From: Clostridia bacterium
Lineage (GTDB): Bacteria > Bacillota > Clostridia > Acetivibrionales > JAFADI01
NCBI GenBank assembly: GCA_026417615.1
Contig: JAOACY010000078.1
Location: 1-43,767 of the forward strand
Direction of reading: 5' to 3'
DNA: 43,767 nt
The notes below the pieces were generated by a model that did no database searches, was not told the DNA's origin, and worked only from the letters and a program-made list of their open reading frames with translations. Position 1 is the first letter of the stretch, and every line of letters begins with the position of its first letter. Made by a program: the position numbers and the translations under genes. Positions 17,050 through 28,436 of this stretch are shown in pieces.

Positions 17050-17340
17050 ATGGGAAGGCTGGAGAAATTTAAACAGGAAAGACGCAATAGGAGGATAGTC
17101 GGCTTATCCCTCCTGCTTTTTTTTATTTTGGTTATCTCAGGCATCTTGGTAGCGGATTATTCCGTTAACACTCTGATGCGTAATGAAAAACACATCAATA
17201 TAGTATCTTTTGAAAGGGTTGGGGAATCCCTCATCCATATCAAGTTCATGGATGCAGGCATATATATAAATACCACGTATATCAGACGTGATTATCAAAG
17301 ACTAAGGGATGCGCTCAAAGGCTTCTTTCGCATAGGTTAA
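17050..17340 (+). CDS. Small single-pass membrane protein of unknown function
   Basis: A 96-residue protein. The N-terminus is strongly basic (residues 1-15, including KQERRNRR), followed by one hydrophobic segment at about 16-36. By the positive-inside rule, the remaining roughly 60 residues, predicted to be beta-rich, lie outside the cytoplasm. I recognise no domain. It starts 20 bases after spoIIP, with GGAG at 17041-17044, so it may be co-transcribed with spoIIP and have a spore-envelope role; this is inference from position only. ATG 17050 is preferred over TTG 17047. Confidence 0.7.
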   Translation: MGRLEKFKQERRNRRIVGLSLLLFFILVISGILVADYSVNTLMRNEKHINIVSFERVGESLIHIKFMDAGIYINTTYIRRDYQRLRDALKGFFRIG

Positions 17341-17350
17341 AAAATGTCTA

Positions 17351-17377
17351 TTCACACATTTCTCTTTATGTTATAAT
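17351..17377 (+). promoter_or_regulatory. Possible lepA promoter
   Basis: TATAAT at 17372-17377 is a perfect -10. The best -35, TTCACA at 17351-17356, gives a short 15-base spacer, so this promoter is tentative. Confidence 0.4.
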
Positions 17378-17426
17378 GAGCGAGATTACAAATTTTTCGT
17401 AATTGTTGTTAGAGAGGGATACTTTA

Positions 17427-19238
17427 ATGGCCAGTGAAAGACAAAAGAAAATAAGGAATTTTTGTATAATAGCTCATATCGATCACGGCAAGTCCACACT
17501 TGCGGACAGGCTTATTGAAAAAACCGGTGCACTTACGGAAAGGGAGATGGAAGACCAGGTTCTCGACAATATGGATATCGAAAGGGAACGCGGGATAACA
17601 ATAAAGCTTCAGGCCGTAAGAATGATATACAAAGCTCGGAACGGGGAGGAATATATATACAACCTTATTGATACTCCCGGCCATGTAGATTTTAATTACG
17701 AGGTTTCAAGAAGCCTGGCTGCCTGTGAAGGTGCCATACTAGTGGTTGACGCGGCCCAGGGTATTGAAGCGCAGACCCTGGCGAATGTTTACCTTGCTCT
17801 TGAAAACAACCTTGAAATTCTGCCTGTAATAAACAAGATCGACTTGCCGAGCGCACAGCCCGATCATGTAAAAAAGGAAATTGAGGATGTAATCGGCCTT
17901 GATGCCAGCGATGCACCACTTATTTCGGCAAAAAACGCTATTAATATTGAAGAAGTTTTAGAGGCAATATCAAAGAAAATTCCTTGTCCTGATTCAGACG
18001 AGGACGGCCCTTTGCGTGCGCTTATATTTGACTCCTACTACGACAGCTATAAGGGTGTTATAGTAGATGTGCGGATTAAGGAAGGCAGGGTAAAGGTTGG
18101 AGACTCCATAAGGATGATGTATACCGGAAAGGAGTTTGTGGTAACTGAAATAGGGTATTTCAGACCGGGTGGGTTTATTCCATGCCAGGAGCTGATTGCG
18201 GGAGACGTTGGCTATATTGCAGCCAGCATTAAAAATGTCAAGGATACACGTGTGGGTGATACCATAACCTCAACAAGCAACCCGGCAAAGGAACCGCTTC
18301 CGGGATACAAAAAGGTGAATTCCATGGTTTTCTGCGGTATTTACCCCGCGGATGGCGCCAAGTACGGAGATTTGAGGGATGCTCTGGAAAAATTGCAGCT
18401 CAATGACGCAGCTCTGACTTTTGAGCCGGAATCTTCGGTAGCCCTGGGGTTTGGTTTCAGATGCGGCTTCCTCGGCCTTCTCCACATGGAGATTGTCCAG
18501 GAAAGGCTGGAAAGGGAGTATAATCTCGATCTTGTAACAACAGCTCCCAGTGTTATTTACAGGATTACTAAAACTGACGGGGAAGTATTGTATATAGACA
18601 ATCCTACGAATATGCCCCCTCAAACTGATATAGATATGATGGAGGAGCCTGTTGTAAAGGCTACCATAATGACCCCTACCGAGTATGTGGGCAACATTAT
18701 GGAGATATCCCAGGAAAGACGGGGTATCTACAAGGATATGTCGTATATTGATGATAAAAGGGTAATATTGACTTATGAGATGCCTTTAAACGAGATAATT
18801 TATGATTTCTTTGATGCCTTGAAGTCAAGGTCAAAAGGCTATGCCTCACTGGATTATGAGCTTTTGGGCTACAGGGAGTCAGATCTGGTGAAGCTGGATA
18901 TCATGCTGAATCAGGAAATAGTTGATGCTCTTTCCTTTATTGTTCACAGGGAGAAAGCTGCCGCAAGAGGAAGAAGGATAGCAGAAAAGCTTAAGGAATC
19001 CATTCCCAGGCAGATGTTTGAAATACCTATACAGGCATGTATAGGGGGAAAGATAATTGCAAGGGAAACTGTAAAAGCTTTCAGAAAAGATGTTCTTGCA
19101 AAATGTTATGGCGGTGATATAACCCGTAAGAAAAAGCTGCTGGAAAAGCAGAAGGAAGGAAAGAAGCGCATGCGCCAGGTTGGTTCCGTAGAGGTCCCCC
19201 AAGAGGCATTCATGAGCGTTTTGAAGCTTGACAGCTAG
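17427..19238 (+). CDS. lepA: Elongation factor 4 (LepA)
   Basis: A 603-residue translational GTPase that binds ribosomes and promotes back-translocation or ribosome biogenesis under stress. The GTPase domain has G1 AHIDHGKST (residues 16-24), the switch region RERGITIK, G3 DTPGHVD and G4 NKID. EF-G-like domains II, III and V follow, then the LepA-specific C-terminal domain from about residue 490 ([26 protein letters not shown]). ATG 17427 follows GAGAGGGA; an upstream in-frame TTG at 17403 lacks a ribosome-binding site and would add non-family residues. It starts the usual lepA-hemW-hrcA order, with a PHP gene inserted. Confidence 0.96.
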   Translation: MASERQKKIRNFCIIAHIDHGKSTLADRLIEKTGALTEREMEDQVLDNMDIERERGITIKLQAVRMIYKARNGEEYIYNLIDTPGHVDFNYEVSRSLAACEGAILVVDAAQGIEAQTLANVYLALENNLEILPVINKIDLPSAQPDHVKKEIEDVIGLDASDAPLISAKNAINIEEVLEAISKKIPCPDSDEDGPLRALIFDSYYDSYKGVIVDVRIKEGRVKVGDSIRMMYTGKEFVVTEIGYFRPGGFIPCQELIAGDVGYIAASIKNVKDTRVGDTITSTSNPAKEPLPGYKKVNSMVFCGIYPADGAKYGDLRDALEKLQLNDAALTFEPESSVALGFGFRCGFLGLLHMEIVQERLEREYNLDLVTTAPSVIYRITKTDGEVLYIDNPTNMPPQTDIDMMEEPVVKATIMTPTEYVGNIMEISQERRGIYKDMSYIDDKRVILTYEMPLNEIIYDFFDALKSRSKGYASLDYELLGYRESDLVKLDIMLNQEIVDALSFIVHREKAAARGRRIAEKLKESIPRQMFEIPIQACIGGKIIARETVKAFRKDVLAKCYGGDITRKKKLLEKQKEGKKRMRQVGSVEVPQEAFMSVLKLDS

Positions 19239-19265
19239 GTTTGAGTTTGGATTTGGAGATGAAAT

Positions 19266-20066
19266 ATGTACGATATACATGCGCACTCAACCTTCTCGCC
19301 GGATTCCATTTCGCCAGTGGAGGAATATATAGGCGTGCTGGATGAAGGAAGGGTTGAAGGAATAGGTTTTGCGGAGCACTTCGATTTTTTGCCTGAGTGC
19401 GGGGCATATGGCTACCTTGACTACGAATTGCTAAGAAAGACAATAGATGAATTCAGCAGCAAAGGATATCGGGTTTTTGCCGGCGCGGAAATAGATTATT
19501 CTTTCAAAGTTGAAGATGAAATAGTCAGCACTCTGAGAGAGCGGCATTTTGATTTTACGATATGCTCGATTCATATGGTCAGCGGGGTATCTGTTTCCGA
19601 CGGAAAGAATTTGGAGCGGTTCAAGGACAAAAAAATATTCAGGAGCATAATAGAGGAATACTACTATGAGTTAAGCTCCAGCCTCAGAGTAAAAGAGTTT
19701 GATGTTATAGGGCATATTGGCATATATCGAAGACATTTTGACCAAAGCTTTATTAATGAAAGTATTTTTAACAATTGGATAATTGAGCTGGAAAATGAAG
19801 TAGCCAAAGCTTGCGCTTTGTCAGATAAAATAATTGAGGTCAACACCTCGGGATTGTTCTCTAAATGTGCTTTTGCGCTGCCTCATGCAGATTTTTTAAA
19901 GACTTATTATTTAAATGGCGGAAGGCTTTTAAGCCTGGGCAGTGACGCGCATAATGCGGCGCATATAGGCAGAGGCTTTAGGGAAGCGCTGGAAGTATTA
20001 AAAGATATAGGGTTTAAATATATCATGCTGCCCTGGGACAGGGAAAATCCCTTGAAGATTGAATAG
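19266..20066 (+). CDS. PHP-domain phosphoesterase (HisJ/histidinol-phosphatase-like)
   Basis: A 266-residue single-domain PHP protein. The metal-site motifs run in order: DIHAHSTFS (residues 3-11), FAEHFDF near 36-42, GAEIDY near 74-79, CSIHMV near 99-104, GHIGIYRR near 148-155 and SLGSDAHNAAHIG near 218-230. The combination fits the HisJ-type histidinol-phosphatase family. No other histidine biosynthesis gene is near, so the substrate could be another phosphomonoester. It starts at ATG 19266 after GGAG. It sits between lepA and hemW, 27 bases after lepA and 14 before hemW, and is probably co-transcribed with them. Confidence 0.85.
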   Translation: MYDIHAHSTFSPDSISPVEEYIGVLDEGRVEGIGFAEHFDFLPECGAYGYLDYELLRKTIDEFSSKGYRVFAGAEIDYSFKVEDEIVSTLRERHFDFTICSIHMVSGVSVSDGKNLERFKDKKIFRSIIEEYYYELSSSLRVKEFDVIGHIGIYRRHFDQSFINESIFNNWIIELENEVAKACALSDKIIEVNTSGLFSKCAFALPHADFLKTYYLNGGRLLSLGSDAHNAAHIGRGFREALEVLKDIGFKYIMLPWDRENPLKIE

Positions 20067-20080
20067 AGGTGTCTCATGGA

Positions 20081-21223
20081 ATGGAAAGAAAGGATTTAGG
20101 CTTATATATCCATATACCCTTTTGCAGGTCAAAGTGCCATTACTGTGATTTTAATTCCTTCCCGGGAAAAGAAGAACTTATTCCCGGGTATTTTGATGCC
20201 CTTGAGAAGGAAATCCGTCTTTACTCAGACTTACTGAAGGATAGTTTGATAAAAACGGTTTTTATTGGGGGAGGAACTCCTTCCCTCGCAGAGCCAAAAT
20301 ATATATATAAGTTGCTTGGATGCTGCAGGGATAATTTTAATTTGGCTGAGGGCGCTGAAATCTCAGTTGAAGCCAATCCGGGCACCTTGACTTATGAGAA
20401 GCTGATGGCTTACAAGGTATCGGGAGCAAACCGTCTGAGCATAGGTTTGCAGGCAGCTCAGAAATCTATCCTGGAAAGGCTTGGCAGGACCCATAAGTTC
20501 GAGGAATTCCGGCAAGGATATATATTGGCTGAAAAGACGGGCTTTAGAAACATAAATGTTGATCTGATTTTCGGTATTCCCGGACAGGATATAAAGGACT
20601 GGACCGATACTGTAGAGAAGGTATTAAGCTTTAACCCCGCGCATCTCTCCTGCTACAGCCTCAAAATTGAGGAAGGCACTGTATTTGGGAATATGCTTGA
20701 AGCCGGGAAGCTGGAACCTGCGGAGGACGAGCTTGACAGAAAGATGTATCGCTGGGCGATTGAAAAGCTTGGGGAATGCGGCTACAGGCATTATGAGATT
20801 TCGAATTTCGCCAGACCGGGTTTTGAATGCAGACATAACCTTATATACTGGAAAGGCGAGGAGTACCTGGGGATTGGCGCCGGAGCCCATTCATACCTCA
20901 ATGGCAGCAGGTTCAACAACCTGTATGCCGTGGAAGAGTATATCGCCTCCTTAAACAGCGGGAAAATTCCATCAGAAAATGTGCAGACTATTGAACGGGA
21001 TGAGGAGATGTCGGAGTTTATGATTTTGGGTCTCAGACTCATAGCTGGCATAAGCAAAGGCGAATTCAGGTCAAGATTCGGCATTGATATATACAATGTA
21101 TTCGGGCAAACAATCAAAAAGCTAGAGGAAAGCAAAATGCTGAAGGCTGAAGGAGACTTCATCATGCTGACGGATTTGGGTCTGGATCTTGCTAATGAGG
21201 TGTTTGTGGAATTCATCAAATAA
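20081..21223 (+). CDS. hemW: Radical SAM heme chaperone HemW (HemN-like)
   Basis: A 380-residue radical SAM protein. Cys15, Cys19 and Cys22 in IPFCRSKCHYCDF bind the [4Fe-4S] cluster; GGGTPS, the S-adenosylmethionine-binding EANPGT and the later RLSIGLQA are typical. It lacks the extended N-terminus of true coproporphyrinogen dehydrogenase HemN, so by family knowledge it is more likely the heme-transfer protein HemW. The C-terminal HemN_C domain (about 300-375) is present. ATG 20081 is preferred, with AGAGGTG at 20065-20071; GTG 20069 is in frame but has no ribosome-binding site. It precedes hrcA as in other Firmicutes. Confidence 0.93.
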   Translation: MERKDLGLYIHIPFCRSKCHYCDFNSFPGKEELIPGYFDALEKEIRLYSDLLKDSLIKTVFIGGGTPSLAEPKYIYKLLGCCRDNFNLAEGAEISVEANPGTLTYEKLMAYKVSGANRLSIGLQAAQKSILERLGRTHKFEEFRQGYILAEKTGFRNINVDLIFGIPGQDIKDWTDTVEKVLSFNPAHLSCYSLKIEEGTVFGNMLEAGKLEPAEDELDRKMYRWAIEKLGECGYRHYEISNFARPGFECRHNLIYWKGEEYLGIGAGAHSYLNGSRFNNLYAVEEYIASLNSGKIPSENVQTIERDEEMSEFMILGLRLIAGISKGEFRSRFGIDIYNVFGQTIKKLEESKMLKAEGDFIMLTDLGLDLANEVFVEFIK

Positions 21224-21266
21224 GAATAATGAGATAAGTGCATACAAATAATATCCACAAAACTAC

Positions 21267-21295
21267 TTGACAAAAAAAAATGGTGGTGGTATTTT
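21267..21295 (+). promoter_or_regulatory. Promoter of the hrcA heat-shock operon
   Basis: TTGACA at 21267-21272 is followed 17 bases later by TATTTT at 21290-21295. The expected start near 21302 falls just before the CIRCE operator. Confidence 0.8.
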
Positions 21296-21304
21296 TAAAT
21301 TAGA

Positions 21305-21331
21305 TTAGCACTCAATGGTATCGAGTGCTAA
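21305..21331 (+). promoter_or_regulatory. CIRCE operator (HrcA binding site)
   Basis: TTAGCACTC (21305-21313), nine spacer bases, then GAGTGCTAA (21323-21331): an exact match to the CIRCE consensus. HrcA binds here and, with GroEL as co-modulator in known systems, represses the operon until heat shock. It overlaps the predicted transcription start. Confidence 0.98.
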
Positions 21332-21347
21332 CAAAGGGGTGATGAAG

Positions 21348-22406
21348 GTGTTTTTGGATGATATGCTGGACGAGAGAAAGAAACGCATTCTCCGGGCCAT
21401 TATTGACGATTACATCGGCACAGCTGAGCCTGTCGGTTCAAGGACTATAGCAAGAAAGCACGAACTCGGGCTGAGTTCTGCCACAATACGAAATGAGATG
21501 GCAGATCTTGAAGAAATGGGTTTTTTAGCCCAGCCTCACAGCTCTGCCGGCAGGGTGCCTTCGGATAAAGGATACAGGCTTTATGTAGACCACCTTATGG
21601 AACTGAACGAGCTGCCAGTGGAGGACATAGAGGGAATAAAAAGTGCCATGGAAGTCAAAATCAATGAACTGAGCCAGCTGATAAGGCAAGCTTCGATGGT
21701 TATGTCCAGGATTACAAGGTATACCTCTTTGGCAACAACTCCGCAGTTAAAGAAAAGCACTTTCAAGGCTGTCCAGGTAGTTCCCATTGAAACGGGGAAG
21801 GCTCTGGTTATAGTTGTAACCGATGCAGGTGTTGTAAGAAACTGCCTTATAAGAATACCTGATGCGATATTGCCTGATTTTTTGATCAAGGTATCCAATT
21901 TACTGAACGAAAAACTTGTAGGCCTTACCTTAGGTCAGGTAGACAGGAAGGTGGTTGGGGAAATCCAGGATGAGATTATAATTACCAAGGAGCTTCTAAT
22001 GCCGATTCTAAAGGGTATTGCCGAGTGCATAAGCCAGATTGACAGCCATGAAGTTTTCCTTGACGGTACCACCAACATATTTAACTATCCTGAGTTCAGA
22101 GATATCATAAAGGCCAAGGAGTTTTTATCCTTCCTGGATCAAAAGGAAATATTGTGCGGGCTTTTGGAAAGCAACCTGCCAAACGATAGTGTGGTTGTGA
22201 AAATCGGAGCGGAGAATTGCGTTGACGGTATCAAGGAATGCAGCCTTGTTAAAGCTACGTACAGCCTGGGTGATGTCGTAATTGGGTCAATTGGCGTTAT
22301 TGGACCGACCAGGATGGAGTATCCAAGGGTTATATCTTCCATGAATTATATCAAGAAGAAGATAAACCAGGAACTGAAAAAGCTTGTTGAAGGAAATACG
22401 GAATGA
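21348..22406 (+). CDS. hrcA: Heat-inducible transcription repressor HrcA
   Basis: A 352-residue repressor of class I heat-shock genes. The N-terminal winged helix-turn-helix spans about residues 5-75 and is highly conserved (AEPVGSRTIARKHELGLSSATIRNEMADLEEMGFLAQPHSSAGRVPS). The GAF-like domain and dimerisation core follow, ending in IGPTRMEYPRVIS. The start is uncertain: GTG 21348 has AAAGGGG eight bases upstream and is chosen; ATG 21342 is too close to it; ATG 21363 gives the family-like MLDERKKRIL. The ATG at 21315 lies inside the CIRCE element and is rejected. Autoregulation through CIRCE is expected. Confidence 0.95.
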   Translation: MFLDDMLDERKKRILRAIIDDYIGTAEPVGSRTIARKHELGLSSATIRNEMADLEEMGFLAQPHSSAGRVPSDKGYRLYVDHLMELNELPVEDIEGIKSAMEVKINELSQLIRQASMVMSRITRYTSLATTPQLKKSTFKAVQVVPIETGKALVIVVTDAGVVRNCLIRIPDAILPDFLIKVSNLLNEKLVGLTLGQVDRKVVGEIQDEIIITKELLMPILKGIAECISQIDSHEVFLDGTTNIFNYPEFRDIIKAKEFLSFLDQKEILCGLLESNLPNDSVVVKIGAENCVDGIKECSLVKATYSLGDVVIGSIGVIGPTRMEYPRVISSMNYIKKKINQELKKLVEGNTE

Positions 22407-22414
22407 GTCAGCAA

Positions 22415-22433
22415 CCTGTGCTTTCAGCACAGG
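22415..22433 (+). other. Intercistronic hairpin between hrcA and grpE
   Basis: CCTGTGCT (22415-22422), loop TTC, AGCACAGG (22426-22433): a perfect 8-bp GC-rich stem with no U-run. In B. subtilis the dnaK operon mRNA is known to be processed between hrcA and grpE, close to a stem-loop. This hairpin is in the matching place and may serve the same purpose. Confidence 0.75.
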
Positions 22434-22482
22434 GTACATATAACTTTAATATCCTAAGAAATGGAGGCGGGCGTTTTTTATA

Positions 22483-24959
<2,477 letters not shown>

Positions 24960-24985
24960 ACTTAAGGTAATGAAGTCTTTATAAG

Positions 24986-25009
24986 GGGACATACCAAAAT
25001 GTATGTCCC
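24986..25009 (+). other. Intercistronic hairpin between dnaK and dnaJ
   Basis: GGGACATAC (24986-24994) pairs perfectly with GTATGTCCC (25001-25009) around a CAAAAT loop. No U-run follows, so dnaJ can still be reached by read-through. It may lower distal transcription, or protect or process the dnaK message. Confidence 0.75.
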
Positions 25010-25040
25010 TAAGCTATGTTTGGAATGGAGAGTTGAATCA

Positions 25041-26189
25041 ATGGCTAACAAGAGGGACTATTATGAAGTCCTCGGTGTTGGAAGGAATGCTTCCGATGCT
25101 GAAATAAAAAAGGCTTACAGGAAACTGGCAAAGCAGTACCACCCGGATGTCAATCCTGGAGATAAAGCTGCTGAAGCAAGATTCAAGGAAGTCAATGAAG
25201 CTTACGAAGTTCTAAGCGACCAGCAGAAGAGGTCAAAGTATGACCAGTTTGGTCATGCGGGAATCGACCCCAATGGTTTTGGCGGCTTTCAGGGTGGATA
25301 TGGGGATTTTGATTTTGGAGGAATTGGCGATATATTTGAAACCTTCTTTGGTGGTTCAAGCTTTGGCGGACGCTCGGGCGCCAAGGCCAGGAGAGGTCCT
25401 CAAAAGGGTGCGGATCTTAAGTGTTCCATGGAGATCGCCTTTGAAGAAGCAGCCTTTGGCGTGGAGAGAGAAATAAACGTAAGAAGGATGGAAAACTGCA
25501 CAACCTGCGAGGGCACAGGCGCCAAGCCCGGCACTTCACCTTCGGCATGCGCTCACTGTAATGGAACAGGGCAGGTTCAGTACAAGCAGAGCACACCATT
25601 CGGGCAGTTTGTCAATATAAAAACCTGTGATGTATGCCATGGAGAGGGAAGAATAATTACCAGTCCTTGCACAGCTTGCGGCGGAAAAGGAAAAATCTCA
25701 AAAAGTGTTGTAATCAAAATTAATGTGCCTGCCGGAATAGATGACGGCCAGACCATTTCTCTGCGGGGTGAAGGTGAACCGGGCAGCAAGGGCGGGCCGT
25801 CAGGCGATCTCTATATCACAGTAAGGGTCAAGCCCCATCCCATTTTTCAGAGGCAGGGAACGGACGTGCTTTGCGATATACCTATTACATTTGTTCAGGC
25901 TGCACTTGGGGCTGAACTTGAGGTGCCAACCCTTGACGGCAAAGTAAAGTACAATATCCCTGAAGGAACTCAGACAGGCTCTGTGTTCAGACTCAAAGGA
26001 AAAGGCATACCATTTTTGAGAGGCAATGGCAGGGGAGACCAGTATGTCAAGGTTGTTATCGAGGTGCCAAAGCATCTGAGCGAGAAGCAAAAAGCCTTGC
26101 TGAAAGAATTTGCGGAAATAAGCGGAGAAGAAAGCCATGAGCAGAGAAAGGGTTTCTTTGAGAAGATGAAAGATGCCTTTATGGGGTGA
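25041..26189 (+). CDS. dnaJ: Chaperone protein DnaJ (Hsp40)
   Basis: A 382-residue type I J-protein with all domains: a J-domain (3-68) with the HPD tripeptide in YHPDVNPG, a Gly/Phe-rich segment (about 72-125), a zinc-binding domain with four CxxCxGxG-type repeats ([24 protein letters not shown] and CTACGGKG) and the C-terminal substrate-binding domain. It delivers clients to DnaK and stimulates its ATPase. ATG 25041 ([13 protein letters not shown]) follows GGAGAG at 25026-25031; the in-frame ATG at 24999 lies in the hairpin loop and is rejected. Confidence 0.97.
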   Translation: MANKRDYYEVLGVGRNASDAEIKKAYRKLAKQYHPDVNPGDKAAEARFKEVNEAYEVLSDQQKRSKYDQFGHAGIDPNGFGGFQGGYGDFDFGGIGDIFETFFGGSSFGGRSGAKARRGPQKGADLKCSMEIAFEEAAFGVEREINVRRMENCTTCEGTGAKPGTSPSACAHCNGTGQVQYKQSTPFGQFVNIKTCDVCHGEGRIITSPCTACGGKGKISKSVVIKINVPAGIDDGQTISLRGEGEPGSKGGPSGDLYITVRVKPHPIFQRQGTDVLCDIPITFVQAALGAELEVPTLDGKVKYNIPEGTQTGSVFRLKGKGIPFLRGNGRGDQYVKVVIEVPKHLSEKQKALLKEFAEISGEESHEQRKGFFEKMKDAFMG

Positions 26190-26193
26190 AAAA

Positions 26194-27138
26194 ATGAAAT
26201 GGTATGAGATAAAAATAAAAACTACAGAAGAAGCCAGTGATGCGATAAATGAAATGCTCGCTTCCATTGGGGCAAACGGTGTTGCCATTGAAGATCCGAA
26301 TGATATCAGAAGAGAAATTTCAAGGCCTGATACTGTCGATTATGCAGATGAAGAATTTATAAGCTCACTGGGAGAGGATGTGGTAATAAAGGCATATTTT
26401 CCTGGAAACACTAACATCGTAGAGCTGGAAGCGGATATAAGGGAAAAAATCAGCTTCATATCAGGTTTCCTGCATACGGGAGAGGGCTTTGCAGGGTATA
26501 CAGAGGTTGATGATGAAGACTGGTCAAACTCATGGAAAAAATACTACAAGCCTCTGCATATATCTGACAGGGTTGTAATAAAGCCATCATGGGAACAGTA
26601 TGAAAAGTCAGGTGATGAAATAGTGGTTGAGCTTGATCCTGGAATGGCTTTTGGCACAGGCACACATGAAACAACAAGAATGTGTGCACAGCTTCTGGAA
26701 AGTTACCTGTCTTTCGCTGATAAAGTGCTGGATGTAGGGTGCGGTACCGGTATCCTTGCAATAATTGCAGCTAAGCTGGGCGCCGGGCATGTAACTGCGA
26801 TTGATATTGACGAGGTTGCTGTAAGGGTGACAGAAGAAAACTCCAAGATCAACATGGTACAGGATAAAATCACTGCTTGCAGGTCTGTTTTGGGGGATTT
26901 GCTACCTGAAAAACACGATATAGCCGTTGCAAATATAATTGCAGATGTTATAATTGACATAAGCAAAATAGTGCCTCAATATTTAAAGCATGACGGTTAT
27001 TTCATCACCTCGGGGATTATCAAGCAAAGAAAGCAGGAAGTGCTGGAGGCTTGCGGGAATTCAGGCTTTAAGTATGTTGCGGAAAAAGACATGGGCGAAT
27101 GGGTGGCGGTAGTTTTTAAATGCCAAAATTCTTTGTGA
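26194..27138 (+). CDS. prmA: Ribosomal protein L11 methyltransferase
   Basis: A 314-residue SAM-dependent methyltransferase that trimethylates ribosomal protein L11. The N-terminal L11-binding domain (MKWYEIKIKTTEEASDAI) is followed by the catalytic domain, with DPGMAFGTGTHETTRMC, SAM motif I VLDVGCGTGILAI near residues 181-193, and VANIIADVI in place of the NPPY-type motif. It starts four bases after dnaJ, at ATG 26194 with GGGGTG at 26183-26188, so translation is probably coupled. The placement after dnaJ is conserved in Firmicutes. The gene overlaps rsmE by 19 bases. Confidence 0.96.
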   Translation: MKWYEIKIKTTEEASDAINEMLASIGANGVAIEDPNDIRREISRPDTVDYADEEFISSLGEDVVIKAYFPGNTNIVELEADIREKISFISGFLHTGEGFAGYTEVDDEDWSNSWKKYYKPLHISDRVVIKPSWEQYEKSGDEIVVELDPGMAFGTGTHETTRMCAQLLESYLSFADKVLDVGCGTGILAIIAAKLGAGHVTAIDIDEVAVRVTEENSKINMVQDKITACRSVLGDLLPEKHDIAVANIIADVIIDISKIVPQYLKHDGYFITSGIIKQRKQEVLEACGNSGFKYVAEKDMGEWVAVVFKCQNSL

Positions 27139-27863
27139 AATACAGTGATGTTATTGGGCAAAATATCAAAATTACAGGCGAAGATGCAAGCCACATAAAA
27201 AAAGTACTGAGGCTCAGAAGCGGCGACAGTATTAACATAAGCGACGATCAGGGAAATGACTATCACGCAAGGATAGCAAAGATAGAAGCTGATTATGTTC
27301 TGACACAAATTGAAAGTTCTTCAGCCAACATTTCAGAACCTTCAATTGAAGTGACTCTTTTCCAGGGCTTGCCCAAGTCGGACAAGATGGATTTGATCGT
27401 CCAAAAGAATGTGGAACTAGGAATAGCAAAAATTGTACCGGTAATAACAGAGCACACTGTTGTGAAGCTTGACAGCAAAAAGGATGCCGAGAATAAGATT
27501 AAAAGGTGGCAGAGGATATCGATGGAGGCTGCAAAGCAAAGCAACAGGGGAAGGATACCTGAAGTTTCCTATCCTGTAAGCTTTGAAGAAGCCATAAGTC
27601 TTTCCGCAAACTGCCACTTGCGATTAATTCCATATGAAAAAGAAAAGCAAATGGGGTTAAGAAAATGTCTGCATAATATTTGCGGCGTTAAAAATGCGGC
27701 AGTATTCATAGGACCTGAGGGAGGCTTTTCTGAAAAAGAAATTCAAACGGCTTTAGAGTCAGGAGTAATACCTGTAACTCTTGGACCTAGGATACTAAGA
27801 ACAGAAACGGCAGGATTGATGGTGCAGTCAATATTAATGTTCGCTTTGGGAGAGATTGGATAA
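27120..27863 (+). CDS. rsmE: 16S rRNA m3U1498 methyltransferase RsmE
   Basis: A 247-residue SPOUT-class methyltransferase that modifies U1498 in 16S rRNA. The N-terminal PUA-like domain begins MPKFFVKYSDVIGQNIKITGEDASHIKKVLRL. The C-terminal trefoil-knot domain contains GPEGGFSEKEI and LGPRILRTETA, the SAM-binding knot signature. It overlaps the end of prmA by 19 bases and its TAA shares a base with the next ATG (TAATG), indicating tight translational coupling in one operon. Confidence 0.96.
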   Translation: MPKFFVKYSDVIGQNIKITGEDASHIKKVLRLRSGDSINISDDQGNDYHARIAKIEADYVLTQIESSSANISEPSIEVTLFQGLPKSDKMDLIVQKNVELGIAKIVPVITEHTVVKLDSKKDAENKIKRWQRISMEAAKQSNRGRIPEVSYPVSFEEAISLSANCHLRLIPYEKEKQMGLRKCLHNICGVKNAAVFIGPEGGFSEKEIQTALESGVIPVTLGPRILRTETAGLMVQSILMFALGEIG

Positions 27864-28234
27864 TGAAAAATCTGAGTTTTGTTGTAGTAGATGATGCAGT
27901 ATTTATGCGAACACTGCTGAAGAAAATGATTGAAGAAGTAGAAAACTACACTGTGGTTGGCGAGGGCTCAAACGGATTTGAGGCGATTGAGCAGGCAAGG
28001 CAGAAACAGCCTGATATATTGACTCTTGATATAACAATGCCTGAAATGGATGGAATAAAAGCCGTAAAGGAAATACTCAAGGTAAGTCCGAATACAAAAA
28101 TAATTATGGTGTCAGCCATGGGACAGCAATCAATGGTTATCGAGGCCATAAAACAGGGCGCTAAAGACTTTGTGGTAAAGCCTTTTGAAAAATCTCGGGT
28201 TATGCAGGCCATCCGCAATGTTATATCAACATGA
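27863..28234 (+). CDS. Single-domain CheY-like response regulator
   Basis: A 123-residue receiver domain with no output domain. The acidic pair Asp10-Asp11, phospho-acceptor Asp56 (LTLDITMPEMDG), Ser84 (VSAMG) and Lys106 (VKPF) make a complete phosphorylation site. The sequence is close to chemotaxis CheY proteins, but no histidine kinase or chemotaxis gene is in the window. The ATG overlaps the rsmE stop by one base, so the gene ends the heat-shock/prmA/rsmE transcript; a terminator follows. It could signal to the flagellar motor or to another partner by protein contact. Confidence 0.92.
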   Translation: MKNLSFVVVDDAVFMRTLLKKMIEEVENYTVVGEGSNGFEAIEQARQKQPDILTLDITMPEMDGIKAVKEILKVSPNTKIIMVSAMGQQSMVIEAIKQGAKDFVVKPFEKSRVMQAIRNVIST

Positions 28235-28247
28235 ATGGGAAGACAAT

Positions 28248-28274
28248 AGGTACTTATCAAGAGTACCTTTTTTT
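28248..28274 (+). terminator. Terminator of the hrcA-to-cheY transcript
   Basis: AGGTACT (28248-28254) and AGTACCT (28262-28268) form a 7-bp stem, followed by a run of T to 28274. Confidence 0.88.
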
Positions 28275-28361
28275 GTTGAGCTGTGATAATTGAAGTAAAC
28301 GTGAGAAAATAAGAAAAAAATAAAAAAAATAAAGATTCAGCCTTTTAAATATTATAAATTA

Positions 28362-28370
28362 TGTTATAAT
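28362..28370 (+). promoter_or_regulatory. Extended -10 promoter of the yicC operon
   Basis: TGTTATAAT (28362-28370) carries a perfect TATAAT with the extended TGn. No good -35 is visible 17 bases upstream. A very A-rich stretch (28300-28335) precedes it and could act as an UP-like element. Confidence 0.55.
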
Positions 28371-28436
28371 TGATTGGGATAAAAGCAAAAAATAATTTAT
28401 ATATCATTCTGTAAATAAGAGGTTAAAAATGAATAT

